NCBI GenBank assembly: GCA_946699065.1
Contig: CAMPDV010000518.1
Location: forward strand, 161,829-225,828
From: Loxodes magnus
Taxonomy: Eukaryota > Ciliophora > Karyorelictea > Loxodida > Loxodidae
Direction: 5' to 3'
DNA: 64,000 bases
A program made the position numbers and the translations under genes. Numbering within the stretch: position 1 is the first letter of the stretch; each line of letters starts with the position of its first letter. The notes under the pieces are model-generated. The model was not told where the DNA came from and searched no databases. It was given only the letters and a program-made list of their open reading frames with translations. Below, piece by piece: positions 51,570 through 64,000 of the stretch.

Positions 51570-53630
51570 CAATTTGATAGTTTAAGACTAAACTTTTAGA
51601 ATTAACTATTTAATAGTTCTATAAAGATAGATTACTTAATCAGAATTTGTATCTTAAGCTAGACTTATATTAATTATTTTTAGTTTAAAGATCTTATTAA
51701 TAAAGATTTATCTTCTCTCTATATAATTTTTAAGAAGATTATTATTTTTAAATAAATTTGAACCATAAACTATTATATCTTTTGTAAAATTTCAAAAAGA
51801 GGGGGAAATATTTAGGTATAATTAACAAGATAATGGTAATATTTTAAAATTAGATTAGATTAAATGATTAAATATAGTTATTAACTTGAAGCTACTCTAT
51901 TTTATTTAAATAACATCTTATCTTTTAAGTTTCTATTTTAACTATTCTTTGCTAATTATTTAGTTATTTATTTATTTACATTTAAGCTACCACTTAGGTT
52001 GTTATTTTAATAAGCTTTTATAAAAATGATGATTGATTAGTCTTATTTTAATAACAAGCAGAGAGGTATAATAATAAAGATGCTTTTGTTAAATAAATAA
52101 CTACTTAATAAAGGGTTGATATTCCTTTCTCTCTTTAAATTAATCTCTGAATTCTATAATTTAAATATTAGGCTCTAATCTGCTTAATCTTGTGTAGCTT
52201 AATTTCTTAAATAAGATTTAAAGTTCTTGCTCTGTAATTGAGCATTTTAGTTTTTCAGCTGTAAGTTTGAGTCTGTTTAGAAGAAATAAGACTTAATTTG
52301 TATGTTGACTTAAAGGTTTGTTGTGAGAAAAGTAAATCTGATTGAATAAATAGTTAGGGTTTAGATAGATAGTAAGTATGTATTGATGATTAGTACTTTA
52401 GGTTTGTATATGATTAAGCCTGATTATTGATATGATGCTATATGGTGTTTTAGAATGGTATATTTAATTTAGAATTATCTACTAGACAATTTAACTAAAA
52501 CCTTTATTCTCATATAGGTTAAGTTTATTATTCTAATGTATAAATAGCTCTTTTAGTAATTATACTTGCTACACATCAACTACAGAGCTAACTTATTATA
52601 CCATATCTTCCATAAACGTATCCACAATCTTATGGTCTTCTAAGTTTTTACTTTTAAATTAAAAAATAAAATGCAAGAGTTTTCCCTACTTTTATACTTA
52701 TGAAGTATATAGGAATAAATGATTATTTATGAAATATACCTATGGCTAGCATAGATAGAAAATCATAATAACCTTAATCAAATCCATTGCCTCAATAAAA
52801 GCTAAAACTAATTCATTATTTCAATTAACACTACATAAGTAGTTAGGATAAGAGAACTAAAACACCTTAAAAAACCATTATTTAGTAGTAAGTAGAACAA
52901 TTTATCAAAATCAATCAATTCGATACATTTCAAAAGTCCTAGTAGAGACGCTTTAATTTAATAGTCATTAAAAAAATAAAGATAATTGCTCATAATTAAG
53001 CTTAAGATTATTAAAACACTAATTTTAATCTAAGGCTTACACTATACAAATTCATTTCTCTTTTTTAATCAACATCAACTAGTTATATAGATATCATTAT
53101 CTAATCTTATTGCCTTCAATTATCCTTTTTAATAACTCAATATTCTAAACATTATTATTATATTCATTCCTCTTAACTAAACAATACATAGTCTTCCTAT
53201 ACCAATATTATCTCTTTAATCATCATCAGCTTAAGTCATCAATCATCATACACTATCACTCCAGTCTTATTCTCGCTTCAGTTTAACCTACTCCTTATCT
53301 GTCATCTGCTAATTGTCATAACCATATCCATCATACTCATTCATACTACTATATCATCATATCTTTAATATCTTCAAACTTCAATTCTAGTTTCAACTTT
53401 TTAGCCAACCCTTTAAAAAAACCCATCATAACCTTAAAAACAGAGCTACAACTAAAGTTTCTACAAATATAAAATCTTCATTTAAGCTAGTCACTAGATT
53501 GGATACAGAAATAGATAATCATAATTACCAATAATATAACAAACTGTCACTACATTTAAAGGGATATTTAAATTCTGCATCTTCAAACTTCAACTATCAC
53601 TAACCAACCCCATTCCACTTTCAACCATTT
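51570..53630. other. Spacer end and inner end of right arm, no supported gene
   Basis: AT-rich to the inner breakpoint at 52274, then the inverted copy of 30610-31971. No gene supported. Confidence 0.4.
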
Positions 53631-53639
53631 CATATCATC

Positions 53640-54675
53640 TAATCCTTTCAATATCAAACCTAAATTATTTAGCAAAGACTAAAAGCTAGACACAAAGGGA
53701 AAAAGCGAAGCTAAGACAGAAAGCTGAAGGAGAAAATGAAATCTTAGGATTTATTGATAATAGACTATACCAGAAGCTGAATCCACAAAATTAAGACTCT
53801 TCAACATAATTTAGTTTATTCATATAACTACTTCTTACCTGCTCTAGAAATGTGTTGCTACTAATTATCTACTGAGATATTTTAAAGAAGAAGATTAACC
53901 CCTTATGAGGAGAAAGCCATATCAAGTAATTAAAATAGTAAGACTAAAACAATCAGATAAGCAGTGCAAATGAATAGCTTAAGAAGACCCAAAGAATAGC
54001 TCTGATCTATAAAGAAGTAGCTTTTCTAAGCTACTTTTCTTACCAACTTAATTATTAAAAAAATTTAATTTTATTTAATACTAAGAAGCATAAATAGCTT
54101 TAGCTATCAAATTTCTTTAAACCTAAAATTCCTCTATCACATAACTAGTGAAAACTACTTTAGAATTATAGAATATTAGTCCAATAGTAACTTAATAATT
54201 ATATAACTTAGTTCTGCTTTTATCCTATAAAAGAGAATTTGATGGAATGCTCAGATTATTGATTAAAGGCTTACTATATAAGATCGCTTCAAACTTGATC
54301 TTAAAAAGAACTTATAATAGATGCCCTATCACTTCAAAAGCAGTTGGTTTAGAAGAAAAGACAATTCCCTTTACTATAATTGGATATAGCAATAACGAAG
54401 AATAGACCTAAATGGTCAGTCAAAGATTACTAGTCTTCTTTAAAAGGGAGATAAAAATAAGATCTTGCAGTAAGTTTACCTCACCTCAAAGATAAACCCA
54501 CTAAAAATAGAACTAAAAGCTTGTATCATCTAGATAGTTCAGAGACTATAGTACAAGAATAGGAGATAGACTAAGAAATAAAGCAAGCTGAAGAACATTT
54601 AGATCTTAAATAGTTTAGAAAAGCTAAATACCTCATAAAGGTACTTAAACTTAAGAGATCAAAGAAAAAGGCTGA
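53640..54675 (+). CDS. Unrecognised basic/hydrophobic protein (right-arm copy)
   Basis: A continuous plus-strand frame of about 345 codons to TGA 54673-54675, with no frame change. Landmarks: NIKPKLFSKDQKLDTKGK, TIPEAESTKLRLFNIIQF, QEDPKNSSDLQRSSFSKLL, FTIIGYSNNEEQTQMVSQR and a Ser/Arg/Gln-rich C-terminus ending KEKG. Composition (Asp, Glu, Thr, Pro, Arg well represented) is the main evidence that this frame is the real one rather than its complement. Met 53905 is internal; the true start lies upstream or in another exon. No family recognised. Confidence 0.5.
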
Positions 54676-57137
54676 TAATAGATGATTTATTTTAATTCCT
54701 AAATTCCTTACCTAAGCTCTAATCCTTATCTCTAGTTTAGTATAATTTGTTCTAAATTTTTATCTGGACACTCCTAGTTTTAATTAGATTTGCTAAGTAG
54801 GTTAATAATCTGAAGTGTAATAAAACTGATCACTCTATTTCATACTTTCTCTCTTTTATAAATATAGATAGGCAAAGTTTGTCTTAACATTTAGAGCTTA
54901 GCCTATCTGCTATAACTAGTGATTTAACATTCCTTTCTAAACTTATTCTCCAATCTATAACATAGAGTTTATTATTTCTTATTTTCAGCTTAGCTTTAAT
55001 TTCATTTTTGGATACTATCAGATAAAAGTTCCAACCACTATAATTTAGTTTATAGGTATAATAGAAGCTATTAGGAAAGGTAAAATAATTAATACTTGGA
55101 ATAAAAATTAGCTTTAGGTTAGTTAAACGTGGCAATATCTTCCAGTGGTGTTCGAAATGCTATATAGAGCAAACTTGTAATGCTATCTATTATTCATAAA
55201 TCATATTATTCTATAGCAATAAAAGGTAGAAGTAAGATACTAGATTTAATAAACAGTTCTGAAAAAGGCTTTTATTATGACTCATAATTAATTTAAAAGC
55301 TAAGATATAAAGTAATCTCTTAGATAATAATTATTAATTTTAGCAAAGCAGTAAGTATATAACTATAAACGAAAGATTAAACTAATTTCTTTAAATCATT
55401 CTTTGTTTAAATCTATTTTTTACTACAGTATTAAATTTACTATATTATAACACTAAAACTAATACTTAGTTATTAACGCAAATCATTTTACTTCTTAATA
55501 TCCTATTTTTTCCTTATTATTTCATATTTTTACCTATATTCTTTCTCTTAGTAGCTGAGCTTAAATAATACAACATTAATTTTTCTCCAATGAATGTCCA
55601 GTCTTGTAATGTTAGGATGAATATGCCTTTCTCTTTTATTATGTTTAATCTAAATTTTTACTTGAATATGGATTTCATGATCCTTCTTAAAATCTTGTTT
55701 CATTATTCTTTTAGTTCTTTTATAGATCTTCCTTCTGAACTATCTGCTTCATATCTATTAATAAGATCCTTGGCTTATGCTATAATAGACTACGTTGGTT
55801 GCTTAGTCTAATTACTAATTATACTTCTTTGGTATCTTTAATATCTAAGACTTTTACTAATAAAAGTTTACTAGTTTACTTATTAATGTAAAGATCTAAC
55901 TTAATGATATGATAAAATAGTTAAAATCATTAAAGCAAGATTAAGAAAACTTAGAACTAGACCAAACAGATTAAAAATAGAGTCAAGTAAAGTATGAGCT
56001 TCATGCTAATCGTAATTACCCAATTTGCCTAAACAACTTTCCAGATATTAAATTTAAATAATTTAAATTAAGTTTAGAGATATAAAGTGAAGCTTATGAG
56101 AAGATACTGAACTAAATATATATACTAATGCAAACTTAAAGTACTGTTATCCCATATGCTGACCGATAGTTAAAGTCTCTAGAATAATTATATAATTAAG
56201 ATAAAATTTCTACTTGCTTATTACCTCACTAAAGAGAAATCAGGTTAACATTGCTATATATTACGACTATTTTAATAAAAATAGTTTAGGAAATATCTTT
56301 AGAAACTACTTCTATAATGTTGTATAACTTTATAGACCATTTACTCTTAAGACTTTTATAAGATTAAGTTTCTGTAGTATTTTCTTGATAATTTCCTAGT
56401 TAAGTTAATAAATTGGATACTCATAGCTTGACTCTATAGTCTAATGCATGTTTCTATATCGCTTTTTTCAAACTTGCAAGCTAAAATGCAAGTGATACAT
56501 CAACTATTGAAAGTAGAATATGTAGCCAAATTAGAATAGGTTAGAGTAACCAGTTTTTCCTACTATAGATAAATTATTCCTCAGGATATTTAGGATATTT
56601 GCATCAAAAGTACTATTGGATTCTTAAATTAATTCTTTACAATATTTCGGTAATTTAAATAGGAAAAGTATAATATAAGAACGTAATTTAAGGTGATATC
56701 TAAGAGTTTAGAAGTTTCGTAACAAGGTTTAACATTAAGCCATACATAAATACTAGAATCTGCTATATTTCTTAAAGAAAGAAGCATACAAAGATGCTTA
56801 ATAAGTATAATCGGAATATAGATTAAGAAAGGTAGATAATGCAAAAAGAAGAATCAAGATACAAAAGATATCAAGTTTTATGGGAAATGTAAGCTAAATC
56901 TAAAAAAGGAAAAGTGAAATAAAAATAGAGTAGATGAGAATGAAGATACGAGATCTTGAATTTGGTGGAAGACTAACTTTATATTTAAGAAACCAAACTG
57001 AAGACAAATTTAAAAGTTGAAAAGTAGCACATGTGATTAGCTAAAGAAGATATTTAAAAGGAAATTGTTTTCTTATAACTTAAATAGCTTTCAGTTTATT
57101 CTTTATATATGCTTAGGAATTTAAAAAAGCATAAAAT
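54676..57137. other. Ambiguous coding region (inverted copy of 27063-29523)
   Basis: Inverted copy of the left-arm ambiguous region. The short standard-code frames at 54884-55135 and 55590-55811 mirror those of the left arm and add no independent support. Confidence 0.3.
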
Positions 57138-58066
57138 ATCAAAGTTACTTTTAGTTTAAAATTATTCTTTTAAATTACTCTTTTAATTTTTATAATTATT
57201 GATCTTAGTCAGTTAATATTATATTTAGATTTGATAGTTTGTCCTCTATACTTTTACTTTAGTTATCTATTTTATCTTTTTATTCTTGAATAACTAGCAT
57301 CCATATATCTTTTATAAAGCATTATAATAGACATATTAACCTACTTAATCTTAAATATTTAAATCTTCTAATTTAGTTTCTAGTTAAGTAACTGTGCTAT
57401 AAGCTATCTTTTTCTGTTTCTTTAACTCACATTGATCTATAGTAATCTCTTCGAGCTAGACAACATAATTTATTTGCTGGTATTAATTATGTACTTTGGA
57501 TAAGCTAGAATTAATCTTATCTTTTGATCTATCTAACTAGCTTAAAATTTAATTAAAGTACTATTAGCAAATATGAATAACCTAAGAAATGCTCGCTTGC
57601 TTCTAGCATGGTATTTCTAGTAGCAAGCTTTGATTCATTTATCTGTTATTAAGCTTTACTAAAAATTGCTGTTTTATCTTATAAAAGCATAGTTTAATTT
57701 AATAATAGCAGCTTCTTTTATTTTACTCCTATAGGACCTTAATTTTTTCCTATATAAGTATATTTTCATGATTATGAGTTGAAATTAGGCAAGTATTACA
57801 TGCAAGTTAATTATCTCAAGCACATATGATAGATAATTCAAGCTGATGTTCTTTACACAAGTTCTAGACTTTAATTTCAATTGATTTAAGCTCATGAACA
57901 ACTTAGTTGATTTAGAGTTATGAAGATTATAGATTATCATATTAGTTCGCTTATACATCGCATTTAAAAATTGTTCACAAGCTATACATTTACATTCCAT
58001 TTCTTTAGGGTTCTTATTAGTCTCATTAAACTCTTCATCACATAAAGGACATACAGTTGCTTACAT
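57138..58066 (-). CDS. RING/B-box/coiled-coil (TRIM-like) protein, right-arm copy
   Basis: Inverted copy of 26133-27062 with the same RING-like start at Met 58066, the same frame change, and the same B-box with a TGA Trp at about 57765-57860. That both copies share the frame change argues against a random sequencing error and for an intron, or a mutation older than the duplication. Confidence 0.6.
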
Positions 58067-58434
58067 TTAAATAATTTTTAACATTAAAACTAATTAAATG
58101 AAAACAAGCTGGTTTATCTAAAAATTACTAATTCTAAATAAAATTAGAACGGATTATAAGATGAAGTAGCTTAGTAAACTTAATCCTTTTATTTAGATGT
58201 CTATATTTAAAGCTAAATTAATTAATTTAATTTACTAAGTCAACCATTATCATAACTATATAAACTATATAATTCATAAATATTTACACGAGTTTTACCA
58301 TTTCAACTATACAGAATACATACCACAACATCTTTAAAACTAATAAATCCTCAGAAGGAGACATTTTCCATTCTTTATACTAAACTAGATTTAAACATCT
58401 TATTATTCTTCATCTTTCTAATTACAAATTTTAC

Positions 58435-59816
58435 TCAACAAACTTATTTTTCTAGTTTAACTAAATAAAAAACCTAGTTAGAAATATTGCACCATTAAGC
58501 TTGGTCTTCGTTGTGTAATATAGTTTTTAACTATACCATATCTGATTGATTTAATCATCTCTTTTCTGAAATAATTAAGAGTACAATACTATAATCTTAT
58601 TCGGTAATTGATAGAAGAATCTATAGCTTTGATTTTTTATCTAGTAAAAGGTAATTTATAGCAATTTGATGAAAGGTGTTAATGTCATATCTGCTTATCT
58701 GATTTCAATTGATACTTGTTGGTAATAAACTTAATTAAGGTTGCAAGCTTAAGCTTTTTCTATTTATTTCTTAATCTTTCTACAGTATCATTTTGTTACT
58801 ATTGTTTCCTCAACTAGATATGAGATTTAACTATATGATCAATTTTATTATAGATTAAGTATATTGTTATCTTGACTTCATTTCACTTGTAACATCAGTT
58901 AAAAGTTTGGTTTTTAAGTTAATGAAACTTTTTAAGTAAAATTTTCTGGATTTGACTAGCTTTTTTTAAGCCAAATAGTGTCTTCTATAATTTTATTAGA
59001 CTTCAGGCTCTTTTTACCAAATTCATTTTGAATTAACTATGAGTCACTTAAATTTGCTGTGTTTGCTAAAATAATAATCAAATTTTAGATTTTTACTTTC
59101 ATATCAATTTCTCTTCTTAAAATATTTAGCTCTCAACTCTTATTCTTAGTTTATTTTTTATTTTGTTTGATAATAAGGTTTATCATTTATCTTTCTTCTA
59201 TTTTGCTCATCTTTTCTACCTTGAAATAATATGCAGGTTTTTTCTATTTTGGTTTAGGTTTCTGGCACTTTTATTCAATTAATTTTTATTATCTAAAAAC
59301 AAAATTTGGCTTTGAATAATTAGATTTGCTATTTCTTTAACATTCTTTTTATTTTTTTCCTTTTGGCTGTATTATAACTTTATTGCAATAATATGTTTGT
59401 GCAGCAAAATTATTAAATCTTCAATCAACTTTCTATAATACCTGATTCCTCTATCATTATTAACTTTAGTAATTTCTTTCCTTCTTAGCTATTTCTTTAA
59501 CCTTCTCTTAATAACCTTCAGTTAATTAATTTTGCTAAAGAGTTATAATCTTTCATTTTTTCTCTTCTTCTTAAATTCATATTTTTTAAACATAATTTTT
59601 TCCTTCTACTTCTTCCAGTTTTTAGAAGTGTTTGTTTTCTTGAAACTATCTAACTACAGTCATTAATTTTTTTTCTTTGAGAGTCTTTTTTTAACTGAAA
59701 TAAATAAAGAATTGTTCTTAAAAAATAAGTAAGCAGACTTAACTTGTGCTACATTTGGCTAAGACTTTAATTGTATTCTGAATTTTAAATGTTAATCCTT
59801 TTTTATCTTTAGACAT
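58435..59816 (-). pseudogene. Right-arm copy of the 459-residue gene, 2 bp longer and frameshifted
   Basis: Met 59816 and the TGA at 58435-58437 correspond to the left-arm gene, but the interval is 1382 bp, not a multiple of three. One extra base is in the A-run near 59292 (AATAAAAATTA against AATAAAATTA on the left). Several substitutions also differ. Either this copy is decaying, or one arm holds assembly indels. Confidence 0.5.
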
Positions 59817-61369
59817 AATTATTTAAATTATAGCTATTTACTAAACAAAAAGTCTTATCTTTATTAATAACTAAATTAATTAAATAAATATCTTTAATTT
59901 ACTTTTTAAGCATTACTATTAAACTAAGATATAATTAGTATCTTTTGATAGTTAGATACTTTCTTACTTATTTAAAGTCTTTATTAATACTAAGATTTTT
60001 AAACTTTAGTATTATAATTTTAATTTAAGGTATTTTAGTCATTAGAGGACTTATTATTTCAGAGTTTAAATTTGTAGTTTTATTACACTAATACCGCCTA
60101 AATTTACTAAGCTCCTTTTTATAAATCTAAAATCCTTACTCCTCTGCTCTTATCTTTATTTTTTATAATGTACTGCTTTTACACCTTTCTCAATCCTTTC
60201 TTCGATTCTACGTTTGGTGATGACTAATTAGTAAGATTAAAAGACACTTGATAATTTATCTTAGTAGATGCAATCGATTTTATAACTTCTATTAGTGAAA
60301 AGGCAAAATTGCTTATTTCTCAATTTATGCTATACTTTCCATATAAAACTCAATTTTAATATTTTATCTTCTAGCAAACTTGCTTCCAAACTTTCTAAAT
60401 TATACTGTTACTTTCTCTTCTGTATGCATATCATAATTGATTTAAAATTTAATTTTAGATCTTTTGAATATAATTAATCCACAAGGAAATATAACCAAAA
60501 TTATTTCTAAAATTTGGGTTTTTTAAGCCAATAATATTATTTGTATCCTGGTATTTGTAACTAGAAAATATATATAAAGTAAATAGTATTAAATACCTTT
60601 AGTTAGAATATTAGAATTTAAACCTATTAATATCTGTTTATATCTAATCCATAACTACACTATCTTGAAGTTTAAATTATAAAATAATTGATTGGCTAAT
60701 AAATGTTAGCTATTAAACAACTTGAAATCTTAAATTCTTTCTTATTGCTAAGAATAATAAAGAACATTTGGTTCCTTTAATAAATAAACAGTTTAATTTA
60801 AAGCATCTTAGAATAATTTTACAGGGAGTAACTGTATTTCCAGCAAAAGATAACTAGATACATAATATACAATTAAATATTAAAATAAATTCTAGATTTA
60901 AGTTAATTTATGGTAAAAACAAACTGAGATAGCTAATAAAATAAGTAAAACCTACAAATTAAATAAACAAATCTCTATTAATAATTAATAAAATATTATG
61001 CTTTTAGTTCATAAATTAAGAAACTTATTGCTATAACCAAACCTATTTTCTCATTAAGTATCAATATCTAGATATTAAAATAAAGAGGCTATTTTAATTT
61101 AGATAACAGTGATTTCTATGCTACTAATTATTAGGAATTTTATTGTTATCTAAGAAACAAAAGGAATAATTAATTAATTCTTAATTAAAAATAATTTAAG
61201 TTACTTTTAATAGAAAAAGGATTTTCTAGCAATAAAAATTTAAATTATACTTAGAGAAGTATATGCATTCAACAATTGAGAAAGAGTAGCTTAAAGGATA
61301 TAAATAAATAAAAATAAATTATAAATAGATATATTTAAATAGCTTTATAATTATTTATTTAATAATAAA
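59817..61369. other. Intergenic, no supported gene
   Basis: Inverted copy of 22832-24384; AT-rich, presumably promoter-bearing. Confidence 0.5.
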
Positions 61370-64000
61370 ATGAAAATAACAGTACTGATGCTAAGTCTTT
61401 GGATTATCTAATTTACTTTGGCTTAACTAGATTTCTTTGATATAATGATTCCCAACTCTCCTAAATTTTATTCTAATTAATAATAAGCTCCTTCCTAAAA
61501 ATTTTAAGACTATAATTTTAACCCTTAGACACAAACTCAATTTAGTATTACAACTTGGATTAAATTCGACTAAACTTATTAGAACCCTATCTTTTTATAA
61601 TTATATCAAAGTGACTCAATTTATATAGAGTTTTGCATGTTATAAGTAACAAATACATTAACTTAATTTTACGTAAACATAAATAAAAATTATTAGTCTA
61701 TTACAATTATAACTGAATATATTTATGATATTTGAGTGTTTCTAGGATTTTCTCTTAATGACTAACGGCAAGCCTTTTTTACTTTAACACACTCTAAAGT
61801 TAATAATATCTTTTATAGTGAATAGCAAACTTTTCTTGTTTGAATAAATTTTACTTAAAATGATCTTATTTACTAAGGATGCTATAGTTAATAAGTTAAT
61901 TTTAATGGATGGATGTATTCAGCTAGATATTATAAGAATTCATACTTAACTGTAAATGATTTTACTCTTATCTTAAGCTATTAATTTTAAGGTTTTACTT
62001 CAACTTAAATAGTTTAATGCTGAGATTACTGCTTAAAATGTTATGGCGCTCAGACAAGTAATTGTTTATAATGCTATTATGGTTGAGTATTTTAGGGAGA
62101 TTAATGTCTATGTTAATAAAAAATTTCTAAGGAAAAGGAGTGTTTACCTAATTGTTTTGGTAATTAATAAGATAAAGATAACGATGGAGTATGTGATTAC
62201 TGTAACTAAACTATTGGTTTCTGTTAAAACTGCACCTAATAAGGAGATATTTGTATTTAATGTTAAGAATCTTATCTTCATCTTGATAATTAATGTGCTG
62301 ATAGTTGTCCTAATAATACTTATTTTGTTTAAAATGAAACTTGCACTAAATGTGATTAAAAGATAAAAAATTGCTTAGAGTGTGATTTAGAAGGAGATAG
62401 TTGTACAAAATGTTAAGTTCCATGACTCTTACTAGAAGATTAATGTTTTTCAAGTTGTCCAGACTAAACTTATTTTGATAAAGACTAAGTTTGCTTAAAA
62501 TGCAACTAAAAGATATAAAATTGTTTATATTGCGAAAGTGAAGGATAAATATGCCTATAATGTTAGTTTCCTTATCTTTTACTTGATGGAAAATGTGTAG
62601 AAAGTTGTTCTTCTGATAATAGTTATTTTGTTTATAACTAAACTTGCTTTAAGTGCAATATAAGTATAGATAATTGTAATAATTGCAATATTGATGGAAA
62701 TAGATGCATTAAATGTAAAGATCCTTATTTATAATTGGAAGATTAATGTGTTACAATGTGTCCAAATGAAACTTATTTCTAATAAAATTAGACTTGCTAT
62801 AGATGTGAAGAAAAGAATGATAAATGTGCTTAATGTGACTTAGCAGGACTAGAATGTAATAAGTGTATAGAAGGATATTATTTATTAGATAATATTTGTG
62901 TTTAAAGTTGTCCTTAAAACGAGTATTTTATTTAAAATTAAACATGCTATAAATGTGAATTGATAACTGATAAATGCTTAAACTGTCATGAGAATGGAAG
63001 AGAATGTTTAAGATGTAAAGATGGTTATTATTTATTAGAAGGTTAATGTGTTGCCAAATGTCCTAATTAATTTTACTTTTAATAAAATTAGACTTGCTAA
63101 GAATGCAAAGTAAATTTAGAAAAATGTTTATAATGCGATTTAGACGGTAAAATATGTAATAAATGCATAATAGACTATTTTTTAATTGATAATGAATGTG
63201 TTTCAGAATGTCCTTAAAACTTAACTTACTTTACTTAAAATTAAACCTGCTATAAATGCAATTAAAAGATTGATAATTGCTAAGAATGCTAGTAAGAAGG
63301 AGAAATTTGCACTAAATGTCAAGAACCTTTTCTACTTTAAAATGGTAAATGTGTTTAAAGATGTCCTAATGGTACTTATTACAGCTGGAATTATACTTGC
63401 CTTAAATGTAGTTATAAAATAGATGGTTGCTTAGAATGCAGTGAAGATGGAGAAAAATGTATCAAATGTGAATATAAATTTTATTGAGATCAAAGAACCT
63501 GTATAGCAAATCCTTAAAATAATTCTTTAGAAGGCAACTAAACTTAAGAAGATGAATAAAATAAATAAGATGACTAGAATGAATAAGGAGAGTAGAATTA
63601 AGATTAGTTTAAAGATATAATAAATAGTCTTAATGATTTTTAAATCTCTAATACAGAAAAAAAATTTATTCAAAATTCTTCAAATTTATCCGCTGCTCTT
63701 GTTTATACAAGTGCTTTAGTAAGTATAAGTTCTGTATTAGCTAACCGTTTTAGTAAATCTAAGTATTCAGCAAGTACTTCAAAATTTTTGTAAAGTATTT
63801 TTATTACTCAACTCATACTTATGAATGGATTTGTTGATGTCATGCGAACTGAAGTTCTTAATGCTTATTATTTTACTAATTTTGATAATGATTAAGAATA
63901 AAATGGACTAAGCAATAATAATATTTTAGGTTTAAACCTCCACTCTAGCAAACTTAAAATAGATAAATAAATTTATGTTTACTTGAATTACTAAAGTTAC
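61370..64000 (+). CDS. Cysteine-rich multi-module membrane protein, second copy, runs off window
   Basis: Met 61370 opens the same signal peptide and LamG-like domain as the left copy, in one frame to the window end (877 codons). About ten cysteine modules follow. Up to 63281 it matches the left gene; beyond, it diverges (NCQECQQEGEICTKC, then CSEDGEKCIKCEYKFYWDQ with Trp as TGA at 63485-63487). A Gln/Glu/Asp-rich linker follows, then SSNLSAALVYTSALVSISSV and ILMNGFVDVMRTEVLNAYY, which parallel ILQSVVA... and MIMLNAYINV of the left gene without DNA identity. This is therefore a paralogue with a different C-terminal half. The membrane helices lie outside the window. Confidence 0.88.

Larger units (their letters stand above)
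52274..63281 (-). repeat. Right arm of ~11-kb inverted repeat
   Basis: Reverse complement of 20923-31971 (see the left arm). The arm is 11,008 bp, 41 bp shorter than the left, mainly because of the 46-bp difference near 53660. The outer end (63281) lies in a cysteine module of the gene starting at 61370. Confidence 0.97.

Noticed and set aside
1..64000. CRISPR arrays, telomeric repeats, rRNA operon or replication origin
   Set aside because: No regularly spaced repeats, no G-rich telomere tract and no complete rRNA gene were seen.

Overview
The window looks like nuclear DNA of a ciliate that uses a rare genetic code. It is very AT-rich, and under the standard code almost nothing longer than 100 codons is open. 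If TAA and TAG are read as Gln and internal TGA as Trp, long domain-bearing proteins appear: a 1319-codon cysteine-rich membrane protein, a receptor with tandem periplasmic-binding-protein folds, a kelch propeller and a B-box protein. TGA encodes Trp at conserved places (the kelch Trp; a W-L-A-N-E-W stretch in the receptor) and is also the likely terminator of the genes whose ends can be placed. This fits the karyorelict nuclear code (as in Loxodes or Parduczia) or the related Condylostoma code; the genus is inference. With almost no stop codons, every frame is nearly open. I therefore called genes on composition, domain motifs, copy-to-copy comparison and frame continuity, and many entries are deliberately low confidence.

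Layout. 1-12.3 kb: three copies of a mobile element with ~400-bp terminal inverted repeats. One is complete (7571-12304), one is truncated on both sides, and one is cut by the window start. They carry a coiled-coil protein, a decayed piggyBac-like transposase remnant, and host-like pieces (a kelch gene and the C-terminus of a cysteine-rich membrane protein). 12.3-17.1 kb: AT-rich, mostly empty. 17.2-18.4 kb: coiled-coil gene with candidate short introns. 18.9-22.8 kb: complete cysteine-rich membrane protein on the minus strand.

20.9-32.0 kb and 52.3-63.3 kb are two ~11-kb arms of a nearly identical inverted repeat around a 20.3-kb single-copy spacer. Each arm carries the 5' part of a cysteine-rich protein gene, a 459-codon unknown gene, a RING/B-box-like gene and one more unknown gene. 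The outer breakpoint lies inside the cysteine-module array, so the two flanking genes share their N-terminal halves but have different C-terminal halves. The spacer holds a decayed or intron-split large membrane protein (34.4-38.1 kb), the PBP receptor with an EF-hand (40.3-44.1 kb), a solo terminal repeat (44.5 kb), a degenerate 18S rRNA fragment (49 kb) and several unrecognised coding stretches.

Transposons, decaying genes and an rRNA fragment suggest germline (micronuclear) DNA, or a ciliate that does not eliminate such sequence. No telomere or chromosome end was seen.
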